Shown here: one piece after another, positions 8,626 to 17,575 of the stretch
Layout of the letters: the number at the start of each line of letters is the position of its first letter
Position numbering within the stretch: position 1 is the first letter of the stretch
Assembly (NCBI RefSeq): GCF_024612015.1
Contig: NZ_CP102512.1
Coordinates: 8,432,001 to 8,496,000 of the forward strand
DNA length: 64,000 nt
Source of the DNA: Streptomyces sp. CA-210063
Lineage (GTDB): Bacteria > Actinomycetota > Actinomycetes > Streptomycetales > Streptomycetaceae
Direction of reading: 5' to 3'
The notes under the pieces: model-generated
The model's input: only the letters and a program-made list of their open reading frames with translations
Databases searched by the model: none
Told to the model about the DNA's origin: nothing
Position numbers and translations under genes: made by a program

Positions 8626-9132
8626 AACGGTGGCGGGACGTCATCGAGGAGTGGCCCCCGCCGCGCATGGTGACGGCACCGGTGTTCGGCTGCCCGAACC
8701 CACGTGGCGGGGCTGAACACCTGAACAGGTCAACACATGACTTCCGGACACCCCGGGTGGCGTGCCCGGGTACTCCGACCGGCTGCCCCGGGCGGTGATC
8801 GCCGTCGCGGCCGACGATGATGGTGCTCGGCGCTCCCGGCTCTTGTGGCCTGCTCCGATGACCCGTTGGCCGGTCCTGCCGGAGGGTGCTCAGCATTCAC
8901 ACAGAACCCGCACATATGGCCTGGTGGGATCAACTGTCGTGGAGGGTGCGCCGGTTGGATCCCGAGAGGCCGAAAGGCACTCTTGCGTGGGTCGGCGGTG
9001 CGGCCGAATACTTCCCCCCAGCGCCTTGTCAGGGGCACGGCGTGTTCGGAATCCGGACCGATGTCCCTGATCTGCGCCTCACGGGCCCCGACCCCACGCG
9101 GGCCCCCGACTTCCCTTTGGAGGGAACGAATA
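8626..9132 (+). other. Long leader region before protease gene
   Basis: About 500 bp without a supportable gene. It should carry the promoter of the secreted protease at 9133, whose ribosome site GGAGGGAAC is at 9118-9126. Open frames across it lack credible starts and family resemblance. I see no long dyad. Confidence 0.45.
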
Positions 9133-10035
9133 GTGAGGATCAAGCGCACCACCCCCCGCAGCGGCATAGCGAGACGGACCCGGCTGATCGCCGTGACCAC
9201 CGGACTCGTGGCCGCGGCCGCCGTCACGGTTCCCAGCGCCAACGCGGCAGGCACCCAGACGTTCAGCGCCTCCGAACTGAAGAGCGCCAGCTCCTCGGTG
9301 CTCAAGGCCGACATCCCGGGCACCGCCTGGGCGATCGACCCGGCGACGGACAAGCTCGTCGTCACGATCGACAGCACCGTCTCCAAGACGGAGCTCGCGC
9401 AGATCAAGGAGGCGGCGGGCGAGAACGCCGACGCCCTGACGATCAAGCGGACCCCCGGCAAGTTCAACAAGCTGATCAAGGGCGGCGACGCCATCTATGC
9501 GAGTAGCTGGCGCTGCTCCCTCGGCTTCAACGTCCGCAGCGGGAGCACCTACTACTTCCTGACCGCGGGTCACTGCACCGACGGCGCGGGCACCTGGTAC
9601 TCCAACTCCGGCCGTACCACGGTCCTCGGCCCGACCACCGGGTCGAGCTTCCCGACCAACGACTACGGCATCGTGCGCTACAGCAACACGACCATCGCCA
9701 AGGACGGCACCGCCGGCAGCGTGGACATCACCAGCGCGGCCACCCCGAGCGTGGGCACCAACGTCATTCGCACCGGCTCCACCACCGGTACCCGCACCGG
9801 GCGCGTGACCGCCCTCAACGCGACCGTGAACTACGGTGGCGGCGACGTCGTCTACGGCATGATCCAGACCACGGTCTGCGCCGAGCCCGGCGACTCCGGC
9901 GGCCCGCTCTACGGCAGCAACGGTGTGGCGTACGGTCTCACCTCCGGCGGCAGCGGCAACTGCACCTCCGGTGGCACGACCTTCTTCCAGCCGGTCACCG
10001 AGGCCCTGAGCGCGTACGGCGTCAGCGTCTTCTAG
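9133..10035 (+). CDS. Secreted S1 serine protease (alpha-lytic/streptogrisin type)
   Basis: The 300-residue preproenzyme starts with a twin-basic region and hydrophobic leader ([18 protein letters not shown]) ending at ANAAG. A short prodomain of about 80 residues follows (ending near KGGDAIYAS), then a mature domain of about 190 residues. The catalytic triad is visible: His in LTAGHC, Asp in TNDYGIVRY, Ser in GDSGGPLYG. Cysteines pair as in streptogrisins (WRCSLGF with GHC; VCAEPGD with GNCTSGG). It would be exported and self-processed to digest protein outside the cell. The prodomain is the short single-copy type. GTG 9133 was chosen because GGAGGG precedes it and the leader begins there. 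It is the first of two related protease genes, with a second homologue 1.1 kb downstream. Confidence 0.93.
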   Translation: MRIKRTTPRSGIARRTRLIAVTTGLVAAAAVTVPSANAAGTQTFSASELKSASSSVLKADIPGTAWAIDPATDKLVVTIDSTVSKTELAQIKEAAGENADALTIKRTPGKFNKLIKGGDAIYASSWRCSLGFNVRSGSTYYFLTAGHCTDGAGTWYSNSGRTTVLGPTTGSSFPTNDYGIVRYSNTTIAKDGTAGSVDITSAATPSVGTNVIRTGSTTGTRTGRVTALNATVNYGGGDVVYGMIQTTVCAEPGDSGGPLYGSNGVAYGLTSGGSGNCTSGGTTFFQPVTEALSAYGVSVF

Positions 10036-10101
10036 ACCGACCGGGCGCCGGCGCACTTCCCCCCGGCATCGGCGCCCACCCCGGCAGTGGCCGGCAGCAG
10101 A

Positions 10102-10134
10102 CGAGCCCCCGCACGGATGACGTGCGGGGGCTCG
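10102..10134 (+). terminator. Terminator hairpin after S1 protease
   Basis: Arms 10102-10115 and 10121-10134 are perfectly complementary over 14 bp around a 5-base loop (core GAGCCCCCGCACG). It sits 67 bp after the protease stop codon. Confidence 0.85.
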
Positions 10135-10245
10135 CCCTCGTTCGGGCGGCGGAGTTACCGTCAAGATGCGTGCGGGTGCGCGCCGAGGCGCGCACCGCCC
10201 GTGAGTACTTCCTCTCATACGCCCACTTCGGACCCTGGGGGCCGT

Positions 10246-10729
10246 GATGGTCGAGGAGCTGGTGACGGCGGGGGTGGCCCTCGCGTCCGTCGGCACGGCG
10301 TACGTGATGTCGGCGGCGCGGGTCGTGAGGCAGTACGAGCGGGGGGTGGTCTTCCGGCTCGGCCGGCTGAGGCCGAACGTGCGCGGGCCCGGCTTCACGT
10401 AGATCAAGGATGTCTCGCTGCCCGAGACCATGAAACGGTCCATGGCCCGGCAGGCCGAGGCCGACCGTGAGCGCCGGGCCCGGGTCATCAACGCCGACGC
10501 CGAGCTGCAGGCTTCGAAGAAGCTCGCCGAGGCCGCCAAGGAGATGTCCGAGCAGCCCGCCGCGCTCCAACTGCGGCTGCTGCAGACCGTGGTGGCGGTG
10601 GCGGCCGAGAAGAACTCCACGCTCGTCCTGCCGTTCCCGGTGGAGCTGCTGCGGTTCCTGGAGAGGGCCCAGCAAGGGGCTCCGCCGGTTCAGGGGGTGG
10701 CGCACCCGCCGCCGCATGGTGCGCCGTAG
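10246..10729 (+). pseudogene. Slipin (SPFH/Band 7) pseudogene with internal deletion
   Basis: Reading from ATG 10246 gives a slipin N-terminus: a membrane segment, then RQYERGVVFRLGRLRPNVRGPGF and Thr, followed by TAG at 10399-10401. The same frame continues directly with IKDVSLPETMKRSMARQAEA, RRARVINADAELQASKKLAEAA and NSTLVLPFPVELLRFLE, the C-terminal half of the same family. In intact slipins about 100 residues of the Band 7 domain lie between these two blocks. The deletion is in phase, and the stop codon appears to have been made at the join: T from the left codon, AG from the GAG that normally precedes IKDV. Slipins scaffold membrane microdomains and usually sit with NfeD-type proteases. 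This copy is almost certainly non-functional. The fragment from ATG 10430 could still be translated as 99 residues. Confidence 0.88.
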
Positions 10730-10760
10730 CCGGTGATCGGGCCACGGGCAGGTGGGCTTC

Positions 10761-10795
10761 TCGCGCAGTTCCCCGCGCCCCTGAAAAGCAGGGGC
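10761..10795 (+). repeat. Dispersed intergenic repeat/hairpin, copy A
   Basis: The 22 bases at 10761-10782 (beginning TCGCGCAGTTCCCCGCGCCC) recur identically at 50604-50625. Here the sequence continues into a hairpin (GCCCCT 10777-10782 with AGGGGC 10790-10795). It lies just after the slipin remnant and could serve as a terminator. Confidence 0.65.
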
Positions 10796-11184
10796 TGCGC
10801 CTCGTGCTTCTGAAACCGATGCGGAAGCAACTCCCGCCCCTCGGGACCCGTTTGAAACCGGACCTCTGTAGGGTGATTTTCAGACAGGACTAGACCTCAC
10901 CCGTTGCGCAGGAGGTCGTTGCTTCCTGTGTTTGCAGTGTGAATTCCTGCGATCGCGAGGTGGGACGTTACCGGACGGTAATGGCATAGGGGGCGTGCGC
11001 TCGGGTTGTGTGCTCGGCCTGAAGTCGACCTTGTGTGTCCCCTGTGCGCCTAGGAATAGTTGGCGCCGCACAGTTGGCATGGACGCGGCGTTTTTTATCG
11101 TCCGTCGCCTCCTTGCCCGTACGCCTTCCGGTCGAATGGGGCCCCCACGCCCCTGTCGGCCAACCCCCCACAGGAGGACGTAAG
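10796..11184 (+). other. Leader region of second S1 protease
   Basis: About 390 bp with no supportable gene. It must include the promoter of the protease at 11185. The last bases give a strong ribosome site (AGGAGG, 11173-11178). A TTG preceded by AGGAGG near 10919 opens only a seven-codon frame and is not called. Confidence 0.45.
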
Positions 11185-12264
11185 TTGAAGCACCGACGCA
11201 TACCCAGGCGCCGTGCCGTCGTGACGGGTGCGGGCATCGCCGCACTGGTCGCCGCGGGAGTGACCTTCCAGACTGCGAACGCGAGTGAGACCGCACCGAC
11301 CCCCGAGCTGAAAGCGCTCTCCATCACGGCGGCCGGAAAGCTCGCCCTCACCCTCGACGCGGACCTCGGCACCGACGCGGCGGGAACGTACTACGACGCG
11401 AAGAGCAAGCTCCTCGTCGTGAACGTGCTCGACGAGGCCGCCGCCGAGACCGTCGAGGCGGCCGGCGCCAAGGCCCGCATCGTCGAGAACTCCCTCGCCG
11501 AACTGAAGGGCGCCCGGACGACCCTCAAGGAGGACGCCACCATCCCCGGTACCTCCTGGGCCACCGACCCGACCACCAACAAGGTCGTCGTCACCGCGGA
11601 CCGCACCGTCTCCGAGGCCGAGCTGGCCAAGCTGACGAAGGTCGTGGACGGCCTCGGCGCCAAGGCCGAACTCAAGCGCACCGAGGGAGAGTTCAAGCCC
11701 TTCGTCGCGGGCGGCGACGCCATCACCGGCGGCAGCGGCCGCTGCTCCCTCGGCTTCAACGTGGTCAAGGGCGGCGAGCCGTACTTCCTGACGGCCGGTC
11801 ACTGCACCGAGGGCATCTCCACGTGGTCGGCCGATGGCCAGGTCATCGGCGAGAACGAGGACTCCAGCTTCCCGGACAACGACTACGGCCTGGTCAAGTA
11901 CACCGCTGACGTCGATCACCCGAGCGAGGTCAACCTCTACAACGGCTCCACCCAGGCGATCAGCGGGGCCGCCGAGGCGACCGTCGGCATGGAGGTCACC
12001 CGCAGCGGCTCGACCACCCAGGTCCACAGCGGCACGGTCACCGGCCTCGACGCCACCGTGAACTACGGCAGCGGCGACATCGTCAACGGCCTCATCCAGA
12101 CCGACGTCTGCGCCGAGCCCGGCGACAGCGGCGGCTCGCTCTTCTCGGGCGACAAGGCCATCGGCCTCACCTCCGGCGGCAGCGGCGACTGCACCTCGGG
12201 CGGCGAGACCTTCTTCCAGCCCGTCACCGAGGCGCTGTCGGCGACCGGTACGCAGATCGGCTGA
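11185..12264 (+). CDS. Secreted streptogrisin-type S1 serine protease
   Basis: This 359-residue preproprotease has a basic leader (KHRRIPRRR, then a hydrophobic stretch to ANAS), a prodomain of about 150 residues of the alpha-lytic protease type (with [20 protein letters not shown]), and a mature domain beginning near [14 protein letters not shown]. The triad is His in FLTAGHC, Asp in DNDYGLVKY and Ser in [16 protein letters not shown] and [10 protein letters not shown] are hallmarks of streptogrisins A/B/E. The prodomain is needed for folding in this family. I chose TTG 11185 because AGGAGG lies seven bases upstream and the leader starts there. The longer in-frame ATG at 11035 would add 50 residues unlike a signal peptide. 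The mature domain resembles that of the gene at 9133, so the two are paralogues from an old duplication. The acidic mature domain is unlike trypsin-like enzymes. Confidence 0.93.
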   Translation: MKHRRIPRRRAVVTGAGIAALVAAGVTFQTANASETAPTPELKALSITAAGKLALTLDADLGTDAAGTYYDAKSKLLVVNVLDEAAAETVEAAGAKARIVENSLAELKGARTTLKEDATIPGTSWATDPTTNKVVVTADRTVSEAELAKLTKVVDGLGAKAELKRTEGEFKPFVAGGDAITGGSGRCSLGFNVVKGGEPYFLTAGHCTEGISTWSADGQVIGENEDSSFPDNDYGLVKYTADVDHPSEVNLYNGSTQAISGAAEATVGMEVTRSGSTTQVHSGTVTGLDATVNYGSGDIVNGLIQTDVCAEPGDSGGSLFSGDKAIGLTSGGSGDCTSGGETFFQPVTEALSATGTQIG

Positions 12265-12287
12265 GGCGAGGGCCGGAAGGCCGAAGT

Positions 12288-12352
12288 GCCGGAGGGCCGG
12301 AGGGTCACGCCTTGGAAGGTCGAGGTCACGCTTCCAAGGCCGGCCCTCCGGC
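12288..12352 (+). terminator. Compound hairpin after streptogrisin gene
   Basis: A 13-bp perfect outer stem (GCCGGAGGGCCGG 12288-12300 with 12340-12352) encloses an 8-bp inner stem (CTTGGAAG 12311-12318 with CTTCCAAG 12331-12338). It starts 24 bp after the stop codon. Confidence 0.8.
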
Positions 12353-12739
12353 TTCTTCTCCAGGGCCGCCATCACCACGGTGATGGCGGCCCTTGCCGCT
12401 GCCCAGGCCGAGAGCACCAGCAGTGGCCCGGTGATGTCGTTGCCCTTGAAGTACGCGATCGAGCGGGCCGCCCAGCCGCCCGCCCCCGGTGGCAGCGCCG
12501 GGCCGATCGCCGCCCAGGACGGCGGCAGCAGCAGCTCCCAGAACGGCGGCAGCAGCGGCGGCAGGGCGCCGCCCGCGCTCGGGTTGCCCGCGATCGCCAC
12601 CAGCGGGACGGCCACGCCGATGCCGGTGATCCCGACGACGCGCTGGAGCGCCGGCGTGGCCGCGCCCCTCGCCAAGACGACCAGCGCTCCCAGCCCCCGC
12701 AGGGCGGCCACGTTCCCCGAGTTCTTCCAGGAAGGACCT
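12353..12739 (-). pseudogene. C-terminal remnant of a multi-pass membrane protein
   Basis: On the minus strand this stretch reads NVAALRGLGALVVLARG, then IAGNPSAGGALPPLLPPFW, PALPPGAGGWAARSIAYFKG and ITGPLLVLSAWAAARAA. That is the typical end of a YhgE/DUF3533-like or ABC-2-like membrane protein (a GNP-SG motif, then PPGAG and a final membrane helix). No start codon with a ribosome site lies upstream, the N-terminal membrane segments are absent, and the frame has no stop before running antisense through the protease gene. I read it as a decayed fragment, cut at its 5' end by the dnaE2 promoter region. The exact family is less certain than the fact of truncation. Confidence 0.6.
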
Positions 12740-12821
12740 GGGCGGGGTCGGCCGTCTGTGTCATGGCCCCACGGTCCGGGGCGGAGGGTGTTTGCGCAGG
12801 TGGGATGGGGCCGAAGGGCGA

Positions 12822-12837
12822 TCGCACGCAAGTTCGA
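12822..12837 (+). promoter_or_regulatory. LexA-like SOS box upstream of dnaE2
   Basis: TCGCACGCAAGTTCGA differs at one position from the actinobacterial LexA dyad TCGAAC-N4-GTTCGA. It lies 80 bp before the chosen dnaE2 start and next to a possible -10 (TATGGT 12847-12852). Regulation of dnaE2 by LexA is well established in mycobacteria, so the site fits its context. Confidence 0.75.
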
Positions 12838-12916
12838 AAAGTGGTCTATGGTGGAGACGGGAAGGCTGTGAACTGATGTTCGAGTCGAGTGGTTGAGTCG
12901 AGTGCGGGAGGTGCGT

Positions 12917-15900
12917 GTGTCGGGGTTCGCGCATCTGCACACCGCCTCCGGGTTCTCCCTGCGCTATGGCGCCTCGCACCCGGAGCGGCTGGCCGAGCGT
13001 GCCTTCGAACGGGGCATGGACGCCCTCGCGCTCACCGACCGGGACACCCTCGCGGGCTCCGTCCGGTTCGCCAAGGCCTGCGCGAGGGCGGGGATCCGCC
13101 CGCTGTTCGGGGTGGAGCTGGCGGTGGCGTCTGCCGTCGAGGGGGCGGCCGTACGGCAGGCGCGGCGACGGACCCCCGTACGCGGTGGTGCCTTCATCGA
13201 CGAGTCGACTCCTCGGGTGGCGTTCCTCGCCCGGGACGGCGCCAAGGGGTGGGCCGAGCTATGCAGAATCGTTTCGGCGGCGCATGCGGGCGCGGGCGCG
13301 GGTGAGGGTGAGGGTGAGGGCGGGGGCAGAAGTGAGAGCCCGCCGCTGCTGCCCTGGTCGGAGTGTGCCGCCGAGGGCCTGACCGTGCTGCTCGGGCCGG
13401 CCTCCGACGTGGGGCGCGCGCTCGCCGCCGGGCGCCCCGACCGCGCCGCGAAGCTCCTCGTGCCCTGGCGGGAGGTGTACGGCGACGCCCTGCGTCTCGA
13501 AGCGGTGTGGCACGGCCGCGAGGGCACCGGCCCCGGTTCGCTGCGGCTGGCCGCCCGTACCGTCGGCTTCGCCGCCGAGCAGCGGATCCGTCCGGTGCTC
13601 AGCAACGCCGTCCGGTACGCCGACCCCGGTATGGGCCCGGTCGCCGACGTCCTGGACGCGGCCCGGCGGCTCGTCCCCGTCGACCCCCGGGGCGAGCTGG
13701 ACTCCGGGGAGGCCTGGCTCAAGGGGGCGGACGCCATGCTGGCCGTCGCCGAGCGGGTCGTCGAGGCCGCCGGCTACCGCCGCGGCGCCGCGTACCGCCT
13801 GCTGGAGCAGACCCGGGCCACGGCCGCCGAGTGCCTCGTCGACCCGGAGGACGACCTCGGCCTCGGCACCGTCCACTTCCCCGAGCCGCACCTCGTCGGC
13901 GCGGGCCGCCGCACCGCCCAGCGGGCGCTGGCCTCACGGGCGGCGGCCGGGATGATGCGGCACGGCTACGACACCCGGCGTGCGTACTGGGACCGGATGC
14001 ACCAGGAGCTGGACGTCATCGCCCACCACGGCTTCGCCTCCTATTTCCTGACGGTCGCTCAGGTCGTCGACGACGTGCGGAAGATGGGGATCAGGGTCGC
14101 CGCGCGGGGCTCCGGCGCCGGCTCCCTCGTCAACCATCTCCTCGGCATCGCCCACGCCGACCCCGTCGAACACGGTCTGCTGATGGAGCGGTTCCTGTCC
14201 AAGCGGCGGGTCGCGCTGCCCGACATCGACATCGATGTGGAGTCCGCGCGCCGCCTGGAGGTCTACCGCGCGATCATCGACCGGTTCGGCACGGAGCGGG
14301 TCGCGACCGTCGCGATGCCGGAGACGTACCGTGTCCGCCACGCCGTCCGCGACGTGGGTGCGGCCCTCTCCCTGGACCCCGCCGACATCGACCGGATCGC
14401 CAAGTCCTTCCCGCACATCCGGGCGCGGGACGCGCGGGCCGCGCTCGAAGAGCTGCCCGAACTCAGGAAGCTGGCCAGGGAGTTTCAGCGGGAAGGGGCG
14501 AAGTACGGCCGTCTGTGGGAGCTGGTCGAATCCCTCGACGCCCTTCCGCGCGGAGTCGCCATGCACCCGTGCGGGGTGCTCCTCTCCGACGCCTCCCTCC
14601 TCGCCCGTACGCCGGTGATGCCGACCAGCGGCGAGGGGTTCCCCATGTCCCAGTTCGACAAGGACGACGTCGAGGACCTCGGGCTGCTCAAGCTCGATGT
14701 GCTGGGCGTGCGGATGCAGTCGGCGATGGCGCACGCGGTGGCGGAGGTGGCGCGGGCGACGGGGGAGCGGGTCGACCTGGACGCGCTCGACTTCGAGCGG
14801 GGCGCGGGCGACCCGGCGACCTATCGACTCATCCGTTCCACCGAGACGTTGGGCTGCTTCCAGATCGAGTCGCCGGGGCAGCGGGACCTGGTGGGGCGGC
14901 TCCAGCCGGCCACCTTCCACGACCTGGTGGTCGACATCTCCCTCTTCCGGCCCGGTCCGGTCGCCGCCGACATGGTGCGGCCGTTCATCGCGGCCCGGCA
15001 CGGGCGGGCGCCGGTCCGCTACCCGCACGACGATCTGGCGGAGCCGCTGCGGGAGACGTACGGCGTGGTCGTCTTCCATGAGCAGATCATCGACATCGTG
15101 CACCTCATGACCGGCTGCGGCCGGGACGAGGCGGACCAGGTGCGGCGCGGGCTCTCCGACCCCGAGTCGCAGGGGCGGATCCGGGTCTGGTTCGCGCAGC
15201 GCGCGGCCGCGGAGGGGTACGACGCCGAGACGATCGCCCGGACCTGGGAGATCGTCGAGGCCTTCGGGTCGTACGGCTTCTGCAAGGCGCACGCGGTGGC
15301 TTTCGCGGTGCCGACGTACCAGTCGGCGTGGCTGAAGGCGCACCATCCGGCGGCGTTCTACGCCGGGTTGCTCACGCACGACCCCGGGATGTACCCGAAG
15401 CGGCTGCTGCTGGCGGACGCGCGGCGGCGCGGGGTGCCGATCCTGCCGTTGGACGTGAACCGGTCGGCGGTCGCCCACCGTATCGAACTGGTGTCTGAAT
15501 CAAGGGGGTCGGGAGAGGAGAAGGTGTGGGGAATCCGGCTCGCCCTCTCCGATGTGCACGGCATCAGTGAGGCCGAGGCGGCGCGGATCGCGGACGGGCA
15601 GCCGTACGCCTCGCTGCTGGACTTCTGGGAGCGGGCGCGGCCGAGCCGACCGCTGGCTCAAAGACTGGCCCAGGTGGGCGCGTTGGACGCCTTCGGTGCC
15701 AACCGGCGTGATCTGCAACTGCACTTGACCGAGCTGCACCGGGGCAGCCGGGGTGCGGGCGGTGGCCAGCTGCCGTTGGCGGGTGGGCGCAGGACCGCGT
15801 CGGCCGGTCTGCCGGACCTGTCCTCCGCCGAGAGGCTCAGCGCCGAGCTGGGCGTGCTGTCGATGGACGTCTCGCGCAACCTGATGGACGACCACCGGGA

Positions 15901-16465
15901 GTTCCTCGACGAGTTGGGCGTGGTGTCGGCGCGGCGGCTGCGGGAGGCGCGGCACGGGGAGACGGTGCTGGTCGCGGGCGCCAAGGCGGCGACCCAGACC
16001 CCGCCGATCCGCTCCGGCAAACGGGTCATCTTCACCACCCTCGACGACGGCACCGGCCTGGTCGACCTCGCTTTCTTCGACGACTCCCACGACGCCTGCG
16101 CCCACACCGTCTTCCACTCCTGGCTGCTGCTGGTGCGTGGGGTGGTACAGCGGCGCGGCCCGCGCAGCCTCAGCGTGGTGGGCGCGGCCGCCTGGAACCT
16201 CGCCGAGCTGGTGGAGCTGCGGCGCGAGGGCGGCCTCGACGCGGTGGCGCCCCGGCTGGCGGAGCCCGTGGACGCCGGGGGCGCACCGGCGAGCGGCGAC
16301 ACCGATGGCGCACCGGCGAGCGGCGACACCGGCCGCCGGATCCGCATGCCCACCGGTTACGAGATGCACCCGTGGGCCGATCTGCGGCCGGCGGGCGCGG
16401 AGCCCTCACAAGGTCCTTCTCAGGTACGGAAGTTGTGGCACCAGAGTCCAGGGAGTGCGGGATGA
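12917..16465 (+). CDS. dnaE2: Error-prone DNA polymerase III alpha subunit (DnaE2/ImuC)
   Basis: The 1182-residue polymerase begins with a PHP domain (FAHLHTASGFSLRYGASHPE and ALALTDRDTLAG). The C-family polymerase core has MERFLSKRRVALPDIDIDV, where the Asp-x-Asp supplies catalytic metal ligands, and later EDLGLLKLDVLG. Then follow the helix-hairpin-helix region (VHGISEAEAARI) and an OB-fold (FTTLDDGTGLVDLAFF). The lack of the long C-terminal tau-binding extension marks the DnaE2/ImuC type, which carries out mutagenic bypass of DNA damage. GTG 12917 is preferred: GGGAG lies about six bases upstream and the PHP domain starts at once. TTG 12893 and two other GTGs are alternatives. The C-terminal tail carries a duplicated 24-base stretch encoding GAPASGDT. 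A LexA-like box lies upstream, and the stop codon overlaps the next start (ATGA). Confidence 0.96.
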   Translation: MSGFAHLHTASGFSLRYGASHPERLAERAFERGMDALALTDRDTLAGSVRFAKACARAGIRPLFGVELAVASAVEGAAVRQARRRTPVRGGAFIDESTPRVAFLARDGAKGWAELCRIVSAAHAGAGAGEGEGEGGGRSESPPLLPWSECAAEGLTVLLGPASDVGRALAAGRPDRAAKLLVPWREVYGDALRLEAVWHGREGTGPGSLRLAARTVGFAAEQRIRPVLSNAVRYADPGMGPVADVLDAARRLVPVDPRGELDSGEAWLKGADAMLAVAERVVEAAGYRRGAAYRLLEQTRATAAECLVDPEDDLGLGTVHFPEPHLVGAGRRTAQRALASRAAAGMMRHGYDTRRAYWDRMHQELDVIAHHGFASYFLTVAQVVDDVRKMGIRVAARGSGAGSLVNHLLGIAHADPVEHGLLMERFLSKRRVALPDIDIDVESARRLEVYRAIIDRFGTERVATVAMPETYRVRHAVRDVGAALSLDPADIDRIAKSFPHIRARDARAALEELPELRKLAREFQREGAKYGRLWELVESLDALPRGVAMHPCGVLLSDASLLARTPVMPTSGEGFPMSQFDKDDVEDLGLLKLDVLGVRMQSAMAHAVAEVARATGERVDLDALDFERGAGDPATYRLIRSTETLGCFQIESPGQRDLVGRLQPATFHDLVVDISLFRPGPVAADMVRPFIAARHGRAPVRYPHDDLAEPLRETYGVVVFHEQIIDIVHLMTGCGRDEADQVRRGLSDPESQGRIRVWFAQRAAAEGYDAETIARTWEIVEAFGSYGFCKAHAVAFAVPTYQSAWLKAHHPAAFYAGLLTHDPGMYPKRLLLADARRRGVPILPLDVNRSAVAHRIELVSESRGSGEEKVWGIRLALSDVHGISEAEAARIADGQPYASLLDFWERARPSRPLAQRLAQVGALDAFGANRRDLQLHLTELHRGSRGAGGGQLPLAGGRRTASAGLPDLSSAERLSAELGVLSMDVSRNLMDDHREFLDELGVVSARRLREARHGETVLVAGAKAATQTPPIRSGKRVIFTTLDDGTGLVDLAFFDDSHDACAHTVFHSWLLLVRGVVQRRGPRSLSVVGAAAWNLAELVELRREGGLDAVAPRLAEPVDAGGAPASGDTDGAPASGDTGRRIRMPTGYEMHPWADLRPAGAEPSQGPSQVRKLWHQSPGSAG

Positions 16466-17430
16466 CCATCCTCTGCGTACGTTTCCAGCTGCCACCGGGG
16501 TACGAGGCGGCCCTGCCCGGTCTCCTCGGCCTGCTCGAGGACTTCACCCCGGTCGTGGAGGCGCTGCCGCCCGACGGGGCGCTGGCCGATCTGCGGGGCG
16601 CCGAACGGTACTTCGGCCGGGACGCCGAGGAGCTGGCCCGGCTGATCCGGGTCCGCGCCCTCGCGCTGTACGGCGTCGACTGTGTGATCGGCGCCGGGCC
16701 GGGGCCGCTGCTGGCGCGGCTGGCGCTGGGGGCGGCCACGCCCGGGTCGCCGTGCGCGGTCCCCGAGGACCTCGTCGTGGACTTCCTCGCCGAACTACCC
16801 GTCCGCGCGCTGCCCGGGGTCGGCACCGCGACCGCCCGCACGCTGTGCGAGTACGGCCTCGACACCCTCGGCGGGGTCGCCGGCGCGCCCCTGTCCACGC
16901 TCCAGCGCCTGGTCGGCGCGCGGACCGGCCGCGAACTGCACGAGAAGGCGAACGGCGTCGACCGCGGCCGGGTCGTACCGAACGCCGTCGCGTGCTCCCT
17001 CGCCACCGAACAGCCCTTCCCCCACGACGAGTTGAACCCGGACCGGCATCGCCGCGCCCTGCTCGCCGGCACCGAGGAACTGGGCTCCCGGCTGCGCGCC
17101 CTGGAGAAGGTCTGCCGCACCCTCACCCTCACCGTCCGCTACGCCGACCGTTCTTCGACGACCCGCACCCGCACCCTCAAGGAACCGACCGCCCACTCCC
17201 CGGCGCTGACCTCGGTGGCCTACGGCCTGTACGACGCCCTCGGCCTCCAGCGCGCCCGCGTCCGCGCGATCGCCCTGCGCGTCGAGGGGCTGACCCCCGC
17301 CGACCAGGCCTCCCACCAGCTCGCCTTCGACCCCGCCGACGAGAAGGCCCGCCGGATCGAGGAGGTCGCCGACCGGGCCCGCGCGAAGTTCGGCCCGCAC
17401 GCGGTGACACCGGGCACGCTGGCCGCGTAA
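16462..17430 (+). CDS. Degenerate Y-family polymerase, ImuB-like
   Basis: The 322-residue protein matches Y-family polymerases in the helix-hairpin-helix thumb (LPVRALPGVGTATARTLCEYGLDTLGGV) and little-finger region (LRALEKVCRTLTLTVRYAD, then the TSVAYGLYDAL segment). The catalytic palm is broken: the first metal-ligand block, normally xHVDMDxFxA, reads ILCVRFQLP, and the SIDEA block reads LPPDGALAD, leaving one Asp and no Glu. It is also shorter than Pol IV (usually 350-420). Mycobacterial ImuB likewise lacks the catalytic acids and bridges DnaE2 to the beta clamp; I infer the same role. QLAFD near the end (about 299-303) is a candidate clamp-binding motif. ATG 16462 overlaps the dnaE2 stop, so translation is coupled. 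No ImuA-like gene adjoins. Confidence 0.85.
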   Translation: MTILCVRFQLPPGYEAALPGLLGLLEDFTPVVEALPPDGALADLRGAERYFGRDAEELARLIRVRALALYGVDCVIGAGPGPLLARLALGAATPGSPCAVPEDLVVDFLAELPVRALPGVGTATARTLCEYGLDTLGGVAGAPLSTLQRLVGARTGRELHEKANGVDRGRVVPNAVACSLATEQPFPHDELNPDRHRRALLAGTEELGSRLRALEKVCRTLTLTVRYADRSSTTRTRTLKEPTAHSPALTSVAYGLYDALGLQRARVRAIALRVEGLTPADQASHQLAFDPADEKARRIEEVADRARAKFGPHAVTPGTLAA

Positions 17431-17575
17431 TCCCCTCCTACGGCTGTCCATAGGCCCACGGCGGCACGATCCGCGTGCCGTCGTTGCTGCGCATCGCGCC
17501 CAACGGTCCCCTCAGGCCCGTCCGGTGACGGTTCGACGTCACGTGTCAGCGTCCACGACCATCACTTGAAGTTTT

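Noticed and set aside
10399..10401. TAG in the slipin frame as possible recoding (read-through)
   Set aside because: About 100 conserved residues are missing at the same point, so deletion explains the stop and no recoding signal is seen.
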